A DNA stretch of 42,990 nucleotides from the IMG/VR virus record IMGVR_UViG_3300033388_000826, positions 1 to 42,990 of that record, one strand, 5' to 3'. This document shows positions 7,679 through 14,545 of this stretch, piece after piece; position 1 is the first letter of the stretch; every line of letters starts with the position of its first letter. The notes beneath the pieces were generated by a model. That model searched no databases and was not told the DNA's origin. It was given only the letters and a program-made list of their open reading frames with translations. A program made the translations under genes and the position numbers. The DNA comes from a virus.

Positions 7679-8071
7679 ATGGTAACTAAAACTCAAGAAA
7701 CAAAACTTACGGTAAAAATGTTAGGAACGATAGCAGGTATAATACTGGCGATACTAGGCTCAATCGCTAGTGGCTTTGTCTTTATAGACAATAGATATGT
7801 CAACGAAGATATTTATGCGCTTCACGTAACTCAGAATGATGACGACCTTGCAAAGATGGATGAGAAAACAGCACTAATAATTAGTGCAATGCAATCTCAG
7901 AACGAGCAAGACTTGAATCGTGTCTACAAAGCAATCAAAGACGCATCAGCATTGCCATTAGTTGTTCGTCGTGATCTACTACAGGCGAGAGGCAATACGC
8001 TGACTCCTGTGGAGCGCGATGAGCTTGCAATTCTGAATACGAAATTAGATGAACTGAATATAGAAAACTAA
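7679..8071 (+). CDS. single-pass membrane protein, candidate holin or inner-membrane spanin
   Basis: The 130-aa protein has one N-terminal membrane segment at about 15-35 (MLGTIAGIILAILGSIASGF) after a short basic stretch. The remaining ~95 residues are soluble and helical and should face the periplasm (N-in). That topology fits an i-spanin or a T4 T-type class III holin. It is the last gene before a strong terminator at 8096 and closes the lysis region. CTAAATAA about 20 bases upstream of the start resembles a weak late box. Function inferred from topology and position only. Confidence 0.65.
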   Translation: MVTKTQETKLTVKMLGTIAGIILAILGSIASGFVFIDNRYVNEDIYALHVTQNDDDLAKMDEKTALIISAMQSQNEQDLNRVYKAIKDASALPLVVRRDLLQARGNTLTPVERDELAILNTKLDELNIEN

Positions 8072-8095
8072 TAACATACAACAATCATAAGCTTA

Positions 8096-8119
8096 GGGGC
8101 GTTTATTCGCCCCTTTTTT
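8096..8119 (+). terminator. rho-independent terminator closing the lysis region
   Basis: GGGGCG (8096-8101), loop TTTATT, CGCCCC (8108-8113), then TTTTTT. A six-bp GC stem plus T6 is a clear intrinsic terminator. It separates late lysis genes from the early promoter at 8124. Confidence 0.9.
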
Positions 8120-8123
8120 ACGG

Positions 8124-8152
8124 TTGACAAGTGGTAAACGAGGTGCTACAAT
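8124..8152 (+). promoter_or_regulatory. sigma70-type early promoter directly upstream of the SLOG gene
   Basis: TTGACA at 8124-8129, 17-bp spacer, TACAAT at 8147-8152. The ATG at 8159 begins 7 bases after the -10, where transcription should start, which implies a leaderless or nearly leaderless mRNA. Confidence 0.8.
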
Positions 8153-8158
8153 ATCGCA

Positions 8159-8629
8159 ATGAAAGTCGGATTCACAGGAACGCAAACGGGAATTACGCCA
8201 CCGCAATTTGATTTGCTTGTAGAGGTGTTACAAGAGCTTCACGAAGTTACAGAAGCGCATCATGGTGATTGCATTGGCGCAGACAGAGAATTTTCAGTAA
8301 TCGTTGAAGCTTTGCGTTATGACGGCAAATTGCCAAGTGCGCAATTGCATAGTCATCCTCCAGAGGATAGTAAGAAACGAGCATTTACAAGGTATCAAGA
8401 ATCATATCCAGAGAAGCCGTTTTTAGTTCGCAATCAGGACATCGTAAACGCAACTGATTTATTGATTGCATGTCCTAAGGGACAACACGAGGAACAACGA
8501 TCAGGAACTTGGGCAACGGTGCGATACGCACGAAAACAGAAAGGTGTTATTGTAATTCTCTGGCCTGACGGTAAATATACATATGAGGAACACAAGATTC
8601 CTACTTACGAGAATGTAGATGAGGATTAA
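8159..8629 (+). CDS. SLOG-superfamily (YspA/DprA-like Rossmann) nucleotide-binding protein
   Basis: The 156-aa protein shows the SLOG/LOG pattern: beta-strand MKVGFTGTQTG at the N-terminus, HHGDCIGADREF at about 35-46 (phosphate-binding loop), LVRNQDIVNATDLLIACPKG at about 88-107, and SGTWATVRYARKQKGVIVIL at about 115-134. Standalone phage SLOG proteins are common and are predicted to bind nucleotides or nucleotide-derived ligands; in bacteria, SLOG domains can be sensors or effectors of NAD-related and cyclic nucleotide immunity. It leads an early operon. It may handle a nucleotide signal, and given the NAD+ salvage genes nearby a NAD-derived ligand is an attractive guess, but nothing in the sequence proves it. 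Confidence 0.75.
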   Translation: MKVGFTGTQTGITPPQFDLLVEVLQELHEVTEAHHGDCIGADREFSVIVEALRYDGKLPSAQLHSHPPEDSKKRAFTRYQESYPEKPFLVRNQDIVNATDLLIACPKGQHEEQRSGTWATVRYARKQKGVIVILWPDGKYTYEEHKIPTYENVDED

Positions 8630-8912
8630 AGCAAGAGCTAGTTTAGATCGTTTGAAAGCGATCAAAAACAAGAAGCGAAAGTATGTTTTCGAAACAGAGA
8701 TAGATCGTGCAGTTTGGACACAAATTGATGTATCGGATGCTAGGATCGGACTCAGAAGTGATACAACCGCTACTCGCTATGTTGAACTAGTGGCTTGGGC
8801 AAATGAAAACTGTAAAGGAAGATATTCAAGAGCGGATGGATCGTTTTGGTTTGAAAAAGCAAAAGATGCATTCAGATTTAAGTTGAAGTGGGGCGAACCC
8901 GATGGCAAATAA
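8619..8912 (+). CDS. basic hypothetical protein (97 aa)
   Basis: ATG at 8619 overlaps the end of the SLOG gene by 11 bases. The protein is rich in lysine and arginine at its N-terminus (MRIKARASLDRLKAIKNKKR) and aromatic near its end (GSFWFEKAKDAFRFKLKWG). Its C-terminal half, with 'RYVELVAWANENCKGRYSRA' and 'FWFEKAKDAFRFKLKWG', reads like a small alpha/beta module of phage proteins of unknown function. Second gene of the early operon from 8124. Confidence 0.75.
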   Translation: MRIKARASLDRLKAIKNKKRKYVFETEIDRAVWTQIDVSDARIGLRSDTTATRYVELVAWANENCKGRYSRADGSFWFEKAKDAFRFKLKWGEPDGK

Positions 8913-9261
8913 CAGACGACCACAAGCGCCTAAGCGCAGAAATTATGTAGCGAAGAACGTTGGCAAAGTTCATCGCCCGCAGACGTTCCGTGACCGCTCC
9001 AAGTATGATAGGTACGAGGATTACTTGAAAGATCAACTTGATGGAATGGTTGATGATACTGACGATGAAGAGGCAGAAACAAAGAAGAAATTTGTTGCTG
9101 CTATCTCTGGTGAAGAATACGATCCAGATGGCCGTAAGAATTACGAAGAATGGCTCAACGCAGAAAATGAAGATGATGATTACGAAACATGGGATTATCA
9201 CGATCTGGACGACGACGGTATAGATATTGATTACGACGGTTATGAAGAATATGACGAATAA
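8902..9261 (+). CDS. hypothetical protein, basic head and very acidic tail (119 aa)
   Basis: ATG at 8902 overlaps the previous gene. The first 40 residues are basic (MANNRRPQAPKRRNYVAKNV); the last 45 are dominated by Asp, Glu and Tyr (e.g. DLDDDGIDIDYDGYEEYDE). Such charge-split proteins often bind nucleic acid with one half and mimic it with the other, but there is no recognised domain. Its acidic C-terminus is encoded by repetitive GA-rich codons. Same early operon as the SLOG gene. Confidence 0.75.
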   Translation: MANNRRPQAPKRRNYVAKNVGKVHRPQTFRDRSKYDRYEDYLKDQLDGMVDDTDDEEAETKKKFVAAISGEEYDPDGRKNYEEWLNAENEDDDYETWDYHDLDDDGIDIDYDGYEEYDE

Positions 9262-9532
9262 GCAAAAAATGCTACTGATGTACATGCCCAATGGAGGCCA
9301 AGACGGTCAGATGAACGTCTGGTATCAGGGTGATCGTAGCCACGTTGAGTTCCGTGGACGTCCTTACACGGAATGGGATAGCGAATTTACTGACGATTGG
9401 TTTCAGCGTTCGCACGACGTTCTAGAAGGATGGCATTCATGTGTCCTGCACACAGATCAGACGCTGGCTATACTGCCTACGCATCCTGATTACGCAGACC
9501 TTGTCGCACTGATGGCAGAAGCCCAAGCTTAG
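9251..9532 (+). CDS. hypothetical protein (93 aa)
   Basis: I start at ATG 9251, which overlaps the preceding stop; an ATT/ATG-rich extension to 9227 is possible but runs deeper into the upstream gene. The sequence MYMPNGGQDGQMNVWYQGDR with 'HVEFRGRPYTEWDSEFTDDW' is tryptophan-rich and suggests a small globular protein. Last gene of the early operon; a late box follows. Not recognised. Confidence 0.7.
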   Translation: MTNKQKMLLMYMPNGGQDGQMNVWYQGDRSHVEFRGRPYTEWDSEFTDDWFQRSHDVLEGWHSCVLHTDQTLAILPTHPDYADLVALMAEAQA

Positions 9533-9549
9533 ATATTTCCTCAAAACTA

Positions 9550-9557
9550 GATAAATA
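9550..9557 (+). promoter_or_regulatory. late promoter box GATAAATA before the Hint-domain gene
   Basis: A-GATAAATA-C ends 22 bases before ATG 9580, with GAGGA in between as ribosome site. Marks the Hint-domain gene as late, consistent with a virion or lysis-phase product. Confidence 0.7.
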
Positions 9558-9579
9558 CTAGTACTATGAGGAACCTACT

Positions 9580-10539
9580 ATGACATTCATGCACATCGGA
9601 ACAGTCACCGCAACGGCAAATATACCTATAGTCATTGAGTTGCAAAATCTGACAGCACATGCTGTGCATTCAACCAATCCTTCATCAGGGGTCAATGCTA
9701 GATCAATTGGTGATGTCACAAGCGAAGTTAATGGTGCTACGAATTATTCACACGATTGGATTTCGCCAACGAGTCAAGCACCAGGCAACCCAGTGTATCA
9801 AATAAAGCGCGGCGCCTCTGCACCCTTCGACTTAAACACAGGAGAGGGTGCTGGATATGGCCCTCTTGAAGATGTTTGGACAAATGTTGGCTCGTCCGCT
9901 CGTTGGGCCTGGGCACTTACCCCTGAAACCGTTTCCTCGGCTGTCGCGACTTTCACAGTTTCAATACGGCAAGGAACTGGCCCTGTGTTAGACACAGCAA
10001 CTTGGACTATATCAGTACTCCGCCAAGCAAGCGGCGGCGGAGGCGGCGGCTGCTTCACTGGCAACATGCTTGTGCTAATGGCTGATGGCACTGAGAAACC
10101 GATTGCAGACATTTTCGCAGGTGAGATGGTTATGTCTCTCAACACAGAAACCAACACGCTTGTAAGTGCAAGGGTTGATGACCTTATGGTACCGCGTATC
10201 TGCAATATCTACGAAATAAAATTAAGCAATGGCAAGACAATCGAAACAACCATCGAGCATCCGTTTAGAACAGCAAACGGCAGATGGGCTAACATCGACC
10301 CTGAAGCAACATATCGACCTCGACATGGCGGCAGGGAAGTAAAACCGTATGTTGGTTCGCAGCTACAGCAGTTACATGAAGGTATGTTGCTACATGGCGT
10401 AGAAGGCAACGCTAAGGTTGTGAAAATCATTGACACAGGCCGTCAAGAAACTGTTTACCATCTAGCTCGCGTAGGGATCCACCACAACTTCATCGTTGAA
10501 GGAATGTGTGTCCATAACATTATTGATGAAATCAAGTAA
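9580..10539 (+). CDS. late protein with C-terminal Hint (intein-like) autoprocessing domain
   Basis: The 319-aa protein has two parts. Residues 1-150 are Thr/Ser/Val-rich beta structure of unknown family, ending in a six-glycine linker (152-157). Residues 158-313 form a Hint domain: catalytic Cys158 in CFTGNMLVLMADGTEKPI, the GEMVMSLN strand, block-B TTIEHPF with His227, and the C-terminal HHNFIVEGMCVHN with His312-Asn313. After Asn313 comes Ile, not Cys, Ser or Thr, and only six residues remain. Protein splicing is therefore not expected; N-terminal thioester cleavage or ligation, or Asn cyclisation, is possible, as in bacterial intein-like domains. A late box precedes it. I infer a secreted or virion-surface protein that is cut or attached through the Hint domain. 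Confidence 0.8.
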   Translation: MTFMHIGTVTATANIPIVIELQNLTAHAVHSTNPSSGVNARSIGDVTSEVNGATNYSHDWISPTSQAPGNPVYQIKRGASAPFDLNTGEGAGYGPLEDVWTNVGSSARWAWALTPETVSSAVATFTVSIRQGTGPVLDTATWTISVLRQASGGGGGGCFTGNMLVLMADGTEKPIADIFAGEMVMSLNTETNTLVSARVDDLMVPRICNIYEIKLSNGKTIETTIEHPFRTANGRWANIDPEATYRPRHGGREVKPYVGSQLQQLHEGMLLHGVEGNAKVVKIIDTGRQETVYHLARVGIHHNFIVEGMCVHNIIDEIK

Positions 10540-10568
10540 TGAAACACTAAACAACTGGAGAACGTAAT

Positions 10569-10640
10569 ATGAATCACCCAACACGGCCAAAACCACCGAT
10601 GCCAGAGCCAAAACCGAAACCGAAGACCCCGCCACCGTAA
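10569..10640 (+). CDS. tiny proline/lysine-rich ORF (23 aa)
   Basis: ATG at 10569 follows a GGAGA ribosome site (10557-10561) and encodes MNHPTRPKPPMPEPKPKPKT then PPP. The start signal and extreme composition suggest real translation downstream of the Hint gene. Such Pro-Lys peptides can be extended linkers or bind acidic partners. Too short for homology; coding status uncertain. Confidence 0.45.
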   Translation: MNHPTRPKPPMPEPKPKPKTPPP

Positions 10641-10669
10641 GTCACTGATTTTCGAACAAGTGGAAATGA

Positions 10670-10687
10670 AGTGGTTGACAAACCACT
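10670..10687 (+). promoter_or_regulatory. palindromic operator candidate over the -35 box of the NAD+ cassette
   Basis: AGTGGTT-GACA-AACCACT is a perfect 7-bp inverted repeat with a 4-base centre. It covers the TTGACA -35 hexamer at 10675-10680, so a bound repressor would block RNA polymerase. I did not see this palindrome at the other promoters. No T-run follows, so it is not a terminator. Confidence 0.5.
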
Positions 10688-10703
10688 AGCTTCCATGTAA
10701 TAT
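10675..10703 (+). promoter_or_regulatory. sigma70-type early promoter for the NAD+ cassette
   Basis: TTGACA at 10675-10680, 17-bp spacer, TAATAT at 10698-10703; a TATACT at 10701-10706 overlaps. A late box follows at 10714, so this cassette may be transcribed both early and late. Confidence 0.65.
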
Positions 10704-10713
10704 ACTCATATTA

Positions 10714-10721
10714 GATAAATA
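10714..10721 (+). promoter_or_regulatory. late promoter box GATAAATA for the NAD+ cassette
   Basis: A-GATAAATA-C, 11 bases after the early -10 element and about 76 bases before the GTG start of the NMN adenylyltransferase gene. Same form as at virion genes. Confidence 0.55.
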
Positions 10722-10797
10722 CTTTATATAAGAAAGGTGGACTTTCTTAAGCAGCAAGGGATTCTTGCAGCAAGTAGACGATACGGAGGGTATCGAA

Positions 10798-11910
10798 GTG
10801 AGTGAAAGAAAATACGATCTAGCCGTATTCATCGGCAGAATGCAGCCCTTACATCACGGGCATATTCATAATATCAAACGCGCACTATCTCTAGCAGATC
10901 ACGTTCTTGTAATCGCAGGATCAGCAAATCAACCCCGAACTCCTAAAAACCCGTTCACAGCAGATGAGCGCGGTGCAATGGTCGATTCAATCTTCGGAGA
11001 ATACGGCGACCGCGTACAGGTTGTTGGTGTCGAAGATTACTACCCTGACACGCTATGGCTCAAGAATGTACAGACCGTAGCTCACAAACACCTTATCAAT
11101 AACGGCATTGACACTTTCGATGCTAGCATCGCTATTCTCGGCCATGACAAAGATCACACAAGTTTCTATCTCAAGCAGTTTCCTACTTGGGACTTCGTTG
11201 ACATCGGTCATCGGATTCGCGAAGTTAGAATAGATGCAGACGGCATTGAACGTACTTACTGCGAGGAAGCTGGAAAAATTCTCGACGCATCCATAATCCG
11301 CGATCATTATTTCGCAGGTGAGTTTGAAGATGTTGTAGCAGATGTTCCGCCAGAAGTACTCGCATTTCTCGACAAGTTTTCAAAAACACTTAACTATAAG
11401 GTTCTCGTTGAAGAACAGGAATACGTCGAACGTTATCACAAAATTTGGGAACTAGGACAGCCTGTTCCGTACAATGTCACATTCGTAACGACTGACGCAG
11501 TTGTTGTACAGAGTGGACACGTATTACTTGTTAAAAGGCGTGTCGCACCTGGAAAAGGTCTTTGGGCACTCCCAGGCGGGTTCTTGAATCAGCACGAACG
11601 TTTAGAAGACGGCATGATTCGCGAACTGCGCGAAGAAACTAAATTGAAAGTGCCAGTCCCAGTACTCAAAGGTAGCATCAAGTCTTTCGAAGTTTTCGAT
11701 GCTCCGAACAGAAGTCTTCGTGGCCGCACGATCACAAACGCATTCTTGATTGATCTTGAAGATCAAAACAAACTACCCAAAGTGAAAGGTTCGGATGACG
11801 CACAGGAAGCACGTTGGTTCCCGCTGGACATCGTTGACGCAATGGGGAGCATACTTTTCGAAGATCACAAATCAATCATCCAAACAATGTCAGCAAGGTT
11901 GACGGACTAA
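10798..11910 (+). CDS. nadM: bifunctional NMN adenylyltransferase / Nudix hydrolase (NadM-Nudix)
   Basis: I choose GTG at 10798, eight bases after GGAGG; an in-frame TTG at 10765 lacks such a site. The product is 370 aa. The N-terminal nucleotidyltransferase domain shows FIGRMQPLHHGHIHNIKRAL with the HxGH-type motif (HHGH, about 19-22) and SANQPRTPKNPFTADER. It makes NAD+ from NMN and ATP. The C-terminal Nudix domain has GGFLNQHERLEDGMIRELRE at about 259-278, then ETKL; the box lacks the usual final Gly (Lys instead). The two-domain form is known in cyanobacteria, Francisella and large phages such as KVP40. With the nicotinamide phosphoribosyltransferase downstream it completes a nicotinamide-to-NAD+ route. 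Cytoplasmic. Confidence 0.9.
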   Translation: MSERKYDLAVFIGRMQPLHHGHIHNIKRALSLADHVLVIAGSANQPRTPKNPFTADERGAMVDSIFGEYGDRVQVVGVEDYYPDTLWLKNVQTVAHKHLINNGIDTFDASIAILGHDKDHTSFYLKQFPTWDFVDIGHRIREVRIDADGIERTYCEEAGKILDASIIRDHYFAGEFEDVVADVPPEVLAFLDKFSKTLNYKVLVEEQEYVERYHKIWELGQPVPYNVTFVTTDAVVVQSGHVLLVKRRVAPGKGLWALPGGFLNQHERLEDGMIRELREETKLKVPVPVLKGSIKSFEVFDAPNRSLRGRTITNAFLIDLEDQNKLPKVKGSDDAQEARWFPLDIVDAMGSILFEDHKSIIQTMSARLTD

Positions 11911-11914
11911 GATA

Positions 11915-12202
11915 ATGAACTACGGTGACAAAGTATTTGTAATCTCAACTGGCGATGTTGAAATAGCTGAAATACGATCAGTGATTTCATACAGAGGCAT
12001 GGTCACTGGCTATCATTTACGTACTCCGCATTGTGACTCAGCACCAGTCAAAGTTAGCAAGAAGGATGTTTTTACTGACGAAGAGGAAGCAACGAAAGCA
12101 CTATTCATCAGAAATTTAAAGAAAACAGAAAAAAGCAAACAGCCAGCAGAAGATGTAAGAGGTGATCGGCATTGGATCACAGGACATAAGAGACATAGAT
12201 AA
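11915..12202 (+). CDS. small paralog 1 of 3 in the NAD+ cassette, unknown function
   Basis: The 95-aa protein begins MNYGDKVFVISTGDVEIAEI and carries the segment KDVFTDEEEATKALFIRNLK at about 50-69. The next two genes share the same plan: a beta-rich start (V.VI..... ) and a later 'D(I/V)(F/Y)..(K/D)EEA.K.(I/L)F.R.L' helix. The three look like a tandem gene family. Between NadM and NadV, they probably share expression with NAD+ salvage, but the role is unknown. The stop overlaps the next ATG (TAATG). Confidence 0.75.
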   Translation: MNYGDKVFVISTGDVEIAEIRSVISYRGMVTGYHLRTPHCDSAPVKVSKKDVFTDEEEATKALFIRNLKKTEKSKQPAEDVRGDRHWITGHKRHR

Positions 12203-12456
12203 TGAAAACAGGACAGACAGTATACGTAATTCATCGAACGCAGAACGTTCTATCAGGCGTACTCGGTGACAAGACTACAGCACAGGGGTTCTACACTCGC
12301 TGGGGCAACGGGCATATGATTTATTTCCGCACAGCAGGAATTCAAGCAAAAGAAGTTCCTTATAACGACGAAGACATTTTCTGCACAAAAGAAGAAGCAA
12401 AAAAGGAAATATTCAAGCGACGTTTGCGCTATCCGCAACTGAGAGGTGCAGCATGA
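12202..12456 (+). CDS. small paralog 2 of 3 in the NAD+ cassette, unknown function
   Basis: The 84-aa protein begins MKTGQTVYVIHRTQNVLSGV and ends with DIFCTKEEAKKEIFKRRLRY, aligning by eye with KDVFTDEEEATKALFIRNLK of the preceding gene. Spacing between the two shared blocks is similar. It overlaps both neighbours (TAATG and ATGA), so the three paralogs are translationally coupled. The beta-rich N-terminal half looks like a small SH3-like or KOW-like barrel, an inference from the strand pattern only. Confidence 0.75.
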   Translation: MKTGQTVYVIHRTQNVLSGVLGDKTTAQGFYTRWGNGHMIYFRTAGIQAKEVPYNDEDIFCTKEEAKKEIFKRRLRYPQLRGAA

Positions 12457-12749
12457 GCTATGGCATGAACTTCCCAATGAAATTCCCAATTGACACTAAA
12501 GTATATGCAATCTTCAACGGCACAGTTCATAAGTCATACGTAAGAGCGCAGAGCAGAGTGTACAGAGAATTTTTGAGACTTCATTTGTATGATAAAATGA
12601 AAGTGATTAACGGACACGAAGTTCCGATGATTCTTGACTTGCATCCAGATGATGTATACAAAGACAAAGAAGTAGCACAAAAGATTTTATTCAATCGAAA
12701 GTTAAAAGGATTACCAGAGAATACCCTGTGGGTATCGGAGGAGAAATGA
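12453..12749 (+). CDS. small paralog 3 of 3 in the NAD+ cassette, unknown function
   Basis: The 98-aa protein has 'FPIDTKVYAIFNGTVHKSYV' near the N-terminus and DDVYKDKEVAQKILFNRKLK at about 67-86, matching the shared C-terminal block of its two upstream neighbours. An N-terminal extension (MSYGMNFPMK) distinguishes it. ATG overlaps the previous stop (ATGA). Function unknown; probable duplication product. Confidence 0.75.
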   Translation: MSYGMNFPMKFPIDTKVYAIFNGTVHKSYVRAQSRVYREFLRLHLYDKMKVINGHEVPMILDLHPDDVYKDKEVAQKILFNRKLKGLPENTLWVSEEK

Positions 12750-12949
12750 AAATGAGTAACTTAGAATTTATCAGCAAAGTAGCATACGAGGAGCGCATTC
12801 ATCGCTCACTACACGGAGTCGAACACGCTAAACCGTATTTGGCGGTGTTGCGCAAAGCAGCAACAGTAGCAAAGACTGAAGGCATATTTGACGATGCTAC
12901 ATTTAACAAACACGGATTAGCTGAAGGTGGCCCGTTCGTGAAACACTAA
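12746..12949 (+). CDS. hypothetical protein just upstream of nadV (67 aa)
   Basis: ATG 12746 follows GGAGGAG closely; ATG 12752 is the alternative with more usual spacing. The protein (MKMSNLEFISKVAYEERIHR, later HAKPYLAVLRKAATVAKTEG) is largely helical. It lies between the paralog trio and nadV with small gaps, so it belongs to the NAD+ operon. No domain recognised. Confidence 0.7.
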   Translation: MKMSNLEFISKVAYEERIHRSLHGVEHAKPYLAVLRKAATVAKTEGIFDDATFNKHGLAEGGPFVKH

Positions 12950-12988
12950 GTCCTGCAGTGGAGCGGGCATAATTGTAAGGAGATTACA

Positions 12989-14494
12989 ATGAGCATTATA
13001 CAAGAAATTAGAGAAACATATGGCGCTGCTGGTGACACAGACAGCTACAAATTCTCACACCCAGCACAGTATCCTGCGGGAACTGAGCGGCTGATGAGTC
13101 ACATTTTTAGCAGAGGCAGCGAACAATTCGATGAAGTACAATGGTTCGGTTTGCAGTTAGTTATCAAGGAGCATTTGCTTCGACAGCTAACACACAAACA
13201 AGTTGATAACATCATTGCATTTCAGAGAGCGCATCTGTTCGGCACTGAAATTGACGAGCTAGAAGTTGCACTTCGCGCAGTAGTTGATGATTACGACGGC
13301 TACATGCCCCTCACGATCAGAGCAATTCCTGAGGGCACAGTGATCCCAACCAAGCAATTACTTGCAACGGTTGAATCAGCAGTAGCAGACGAGCGTATCA
13401 TTGCGCTAACAACCTACATGGAAACGCTGATTATGCGAGTATGGGCGCCTACTACGGTAGCGACAACGTCCTATCACATTAAGAAGATCATTTATGACGG
13501 TCTGTTGAAATCGGCTGACGATGCAGATGCAGAAATCGGATTCAAGTTACACGACTTCGGTTCTCGCGGCGTGTCAAGCATGGAGAGTGCAGCGTTTAAC
13601 GGCGCAGCGCACCTTGTAAACTTCTTAGGAAGTGATACGACAGTAGGCATCATGGCTGCTAACATCGGCTATCACGAGGAAATGTCTGGATTCAGCATTC
13701 CTGCTACAGAGCATAGCACGACTACAGCATTTGGCCGCGATGGTGAACCAGAATTCATCGCGCAAATGTTTGACAAGTTTGCAAAACCAGGCGCGATCTT
13801 CGCAACAGTAGCAGACAGTTACGACATTAAGAATTTTGTCGATAACATTACGCCGCAGTTCAAAGATCGTCTACGTAAATCAGGCGCTACGTGGGTGATT
13901 CGTCCAGATAGCGGCGATCCAGTTTTGACTCCTGTAGAACTAGTCAAGCGTCTTGCAAGAGTCTTTGGTTTCACGTACAATGGCAAGGGCTACAAGGTTC
14001 TTGACGGAGTTCGCGTAATTCAAGGTGACGGCATCGACATCGAAGATGTTAGGCAGATTGTTGACTTGCTTATTGAGGACAATTGGAGCATTAGCAACAT
14101 CGCATTCGGAATGGGTGGTGGTCTGTTACAGAAGAACAACAGAGACACCCTGAAGTTTGCAATGAAAGCTTGCGCACGATACACAGATGGTGTTTGGATC
14201 GACATTTACAAAGATCCTACTATTTATAACCCAACAACCTGGGAACCAATTAGCTCAAGCTTCAAGAAATCAATGGCTGGTCGGTTGGAATTGGTGTACA
14301 ACGGCAAAGACTATAAGACAGTCCGCGTCGAAGAGGTTGCAGCAATGATGTCCGCAGGTTATACGCCAATGCTTGAGACAGTTTACGACAATGGTGTTCT
14401 CGTTCGCGATATGACATTTGCAGAGGTGCGTAGCAATGCGCGGATTCCTGCAGAACGAATCGCAGTAGAGGCAACTGAAGTCGAAACTGCTTAA
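12989..14494 (+). CDS. nadV: nicotinamide phosphoribosyltransferase (NAMPT/NadV)
   Basis: The 501-aa protein matches the NAMPT family along its length (human NAMPT is 491 aa). Signatures: DTDSYKFSHPAQYPAGTERL near the N-terminus, FGSRGVSSMESAAFNGAAHL at about 190-209, IPATEHSTTTAFGRDGE with His242 at the position of human catalytic His247, WVIRPDSGDP with Arg305/Asp307, GVRVIQGDGIDIEDV and GMGGGLLQKNNRDTLKFAMK. It converts nicotinamide and PRPP to NMN, which the upstream NMN adenylyltransferase turns into NAD+. It has its own AAGGAG ribosome site. A strong stem-loop follows. In phages this pair can restore NAD+ pools, including after host NAD-depleting defences. Confidence 0.93.
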   Translation: MSIIQEIRETYGAAGDTDSYKFSHPAQYPAGTERLMSHIFSRGSEQFDEVQWFGLQLVIKEHLLRQLTHKQVDNIIAFQRAHLFGTEIDELEVALRAVVDDYDGYMPLTIRAIPEGTVIPTKQLLATVESAVADERIIALTTYMETLIMRVWAPTTVATTSYHIKKIIYDGLLKSADDADAEIGFKLHDFGSRGVSSMESAAFNGAAHLVNFLGSDTTVGIMAANIGYHEEMSGFSIPATEHSTTTAFGRDGEPEFIAQMFDKFAKPGAIFATVADSYDIKNFVDNITPQFKDRLRKSGATWVIRPDSGDPVLTPVELVKRLARVFGFTYNGKGYKVLDGVRVIQGDGIDIEDVRQIVDLLIEDNWSISNIAFGMGGGLLQKNNRDTLKFAMKACARYTDGVWIDIYKDPTIYNPTTWEPISSSFKKSMAGRLELVYNGKDYKTVRVEEVAAMMSAGYTPMLETVYDNGVLVRDMTFAEVRSNARIPAERIAVEATEVETA

Positions 14495-14501
14495 ACTGAA
14501 C

Positions 14502-14528
14502 GGGACGGTGCTCACGCAGCATCGTCCC
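14502..14528 (+). terminator. strong stem-loop after nadV, possible terminator or processing site
   Basis: GGGACGGTGC (14502-14511) pairs with GCATCGTCCC (14519-14528) over 10 bp with one G-U and a 7-base loop. Only a weak T tract (ATTCTT) follows, so termination may be partial and expression could continue into the next genes. Confidence 0.6.
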
Positions 14529-14545
14529 ATTCTTAGGAGAATAGC

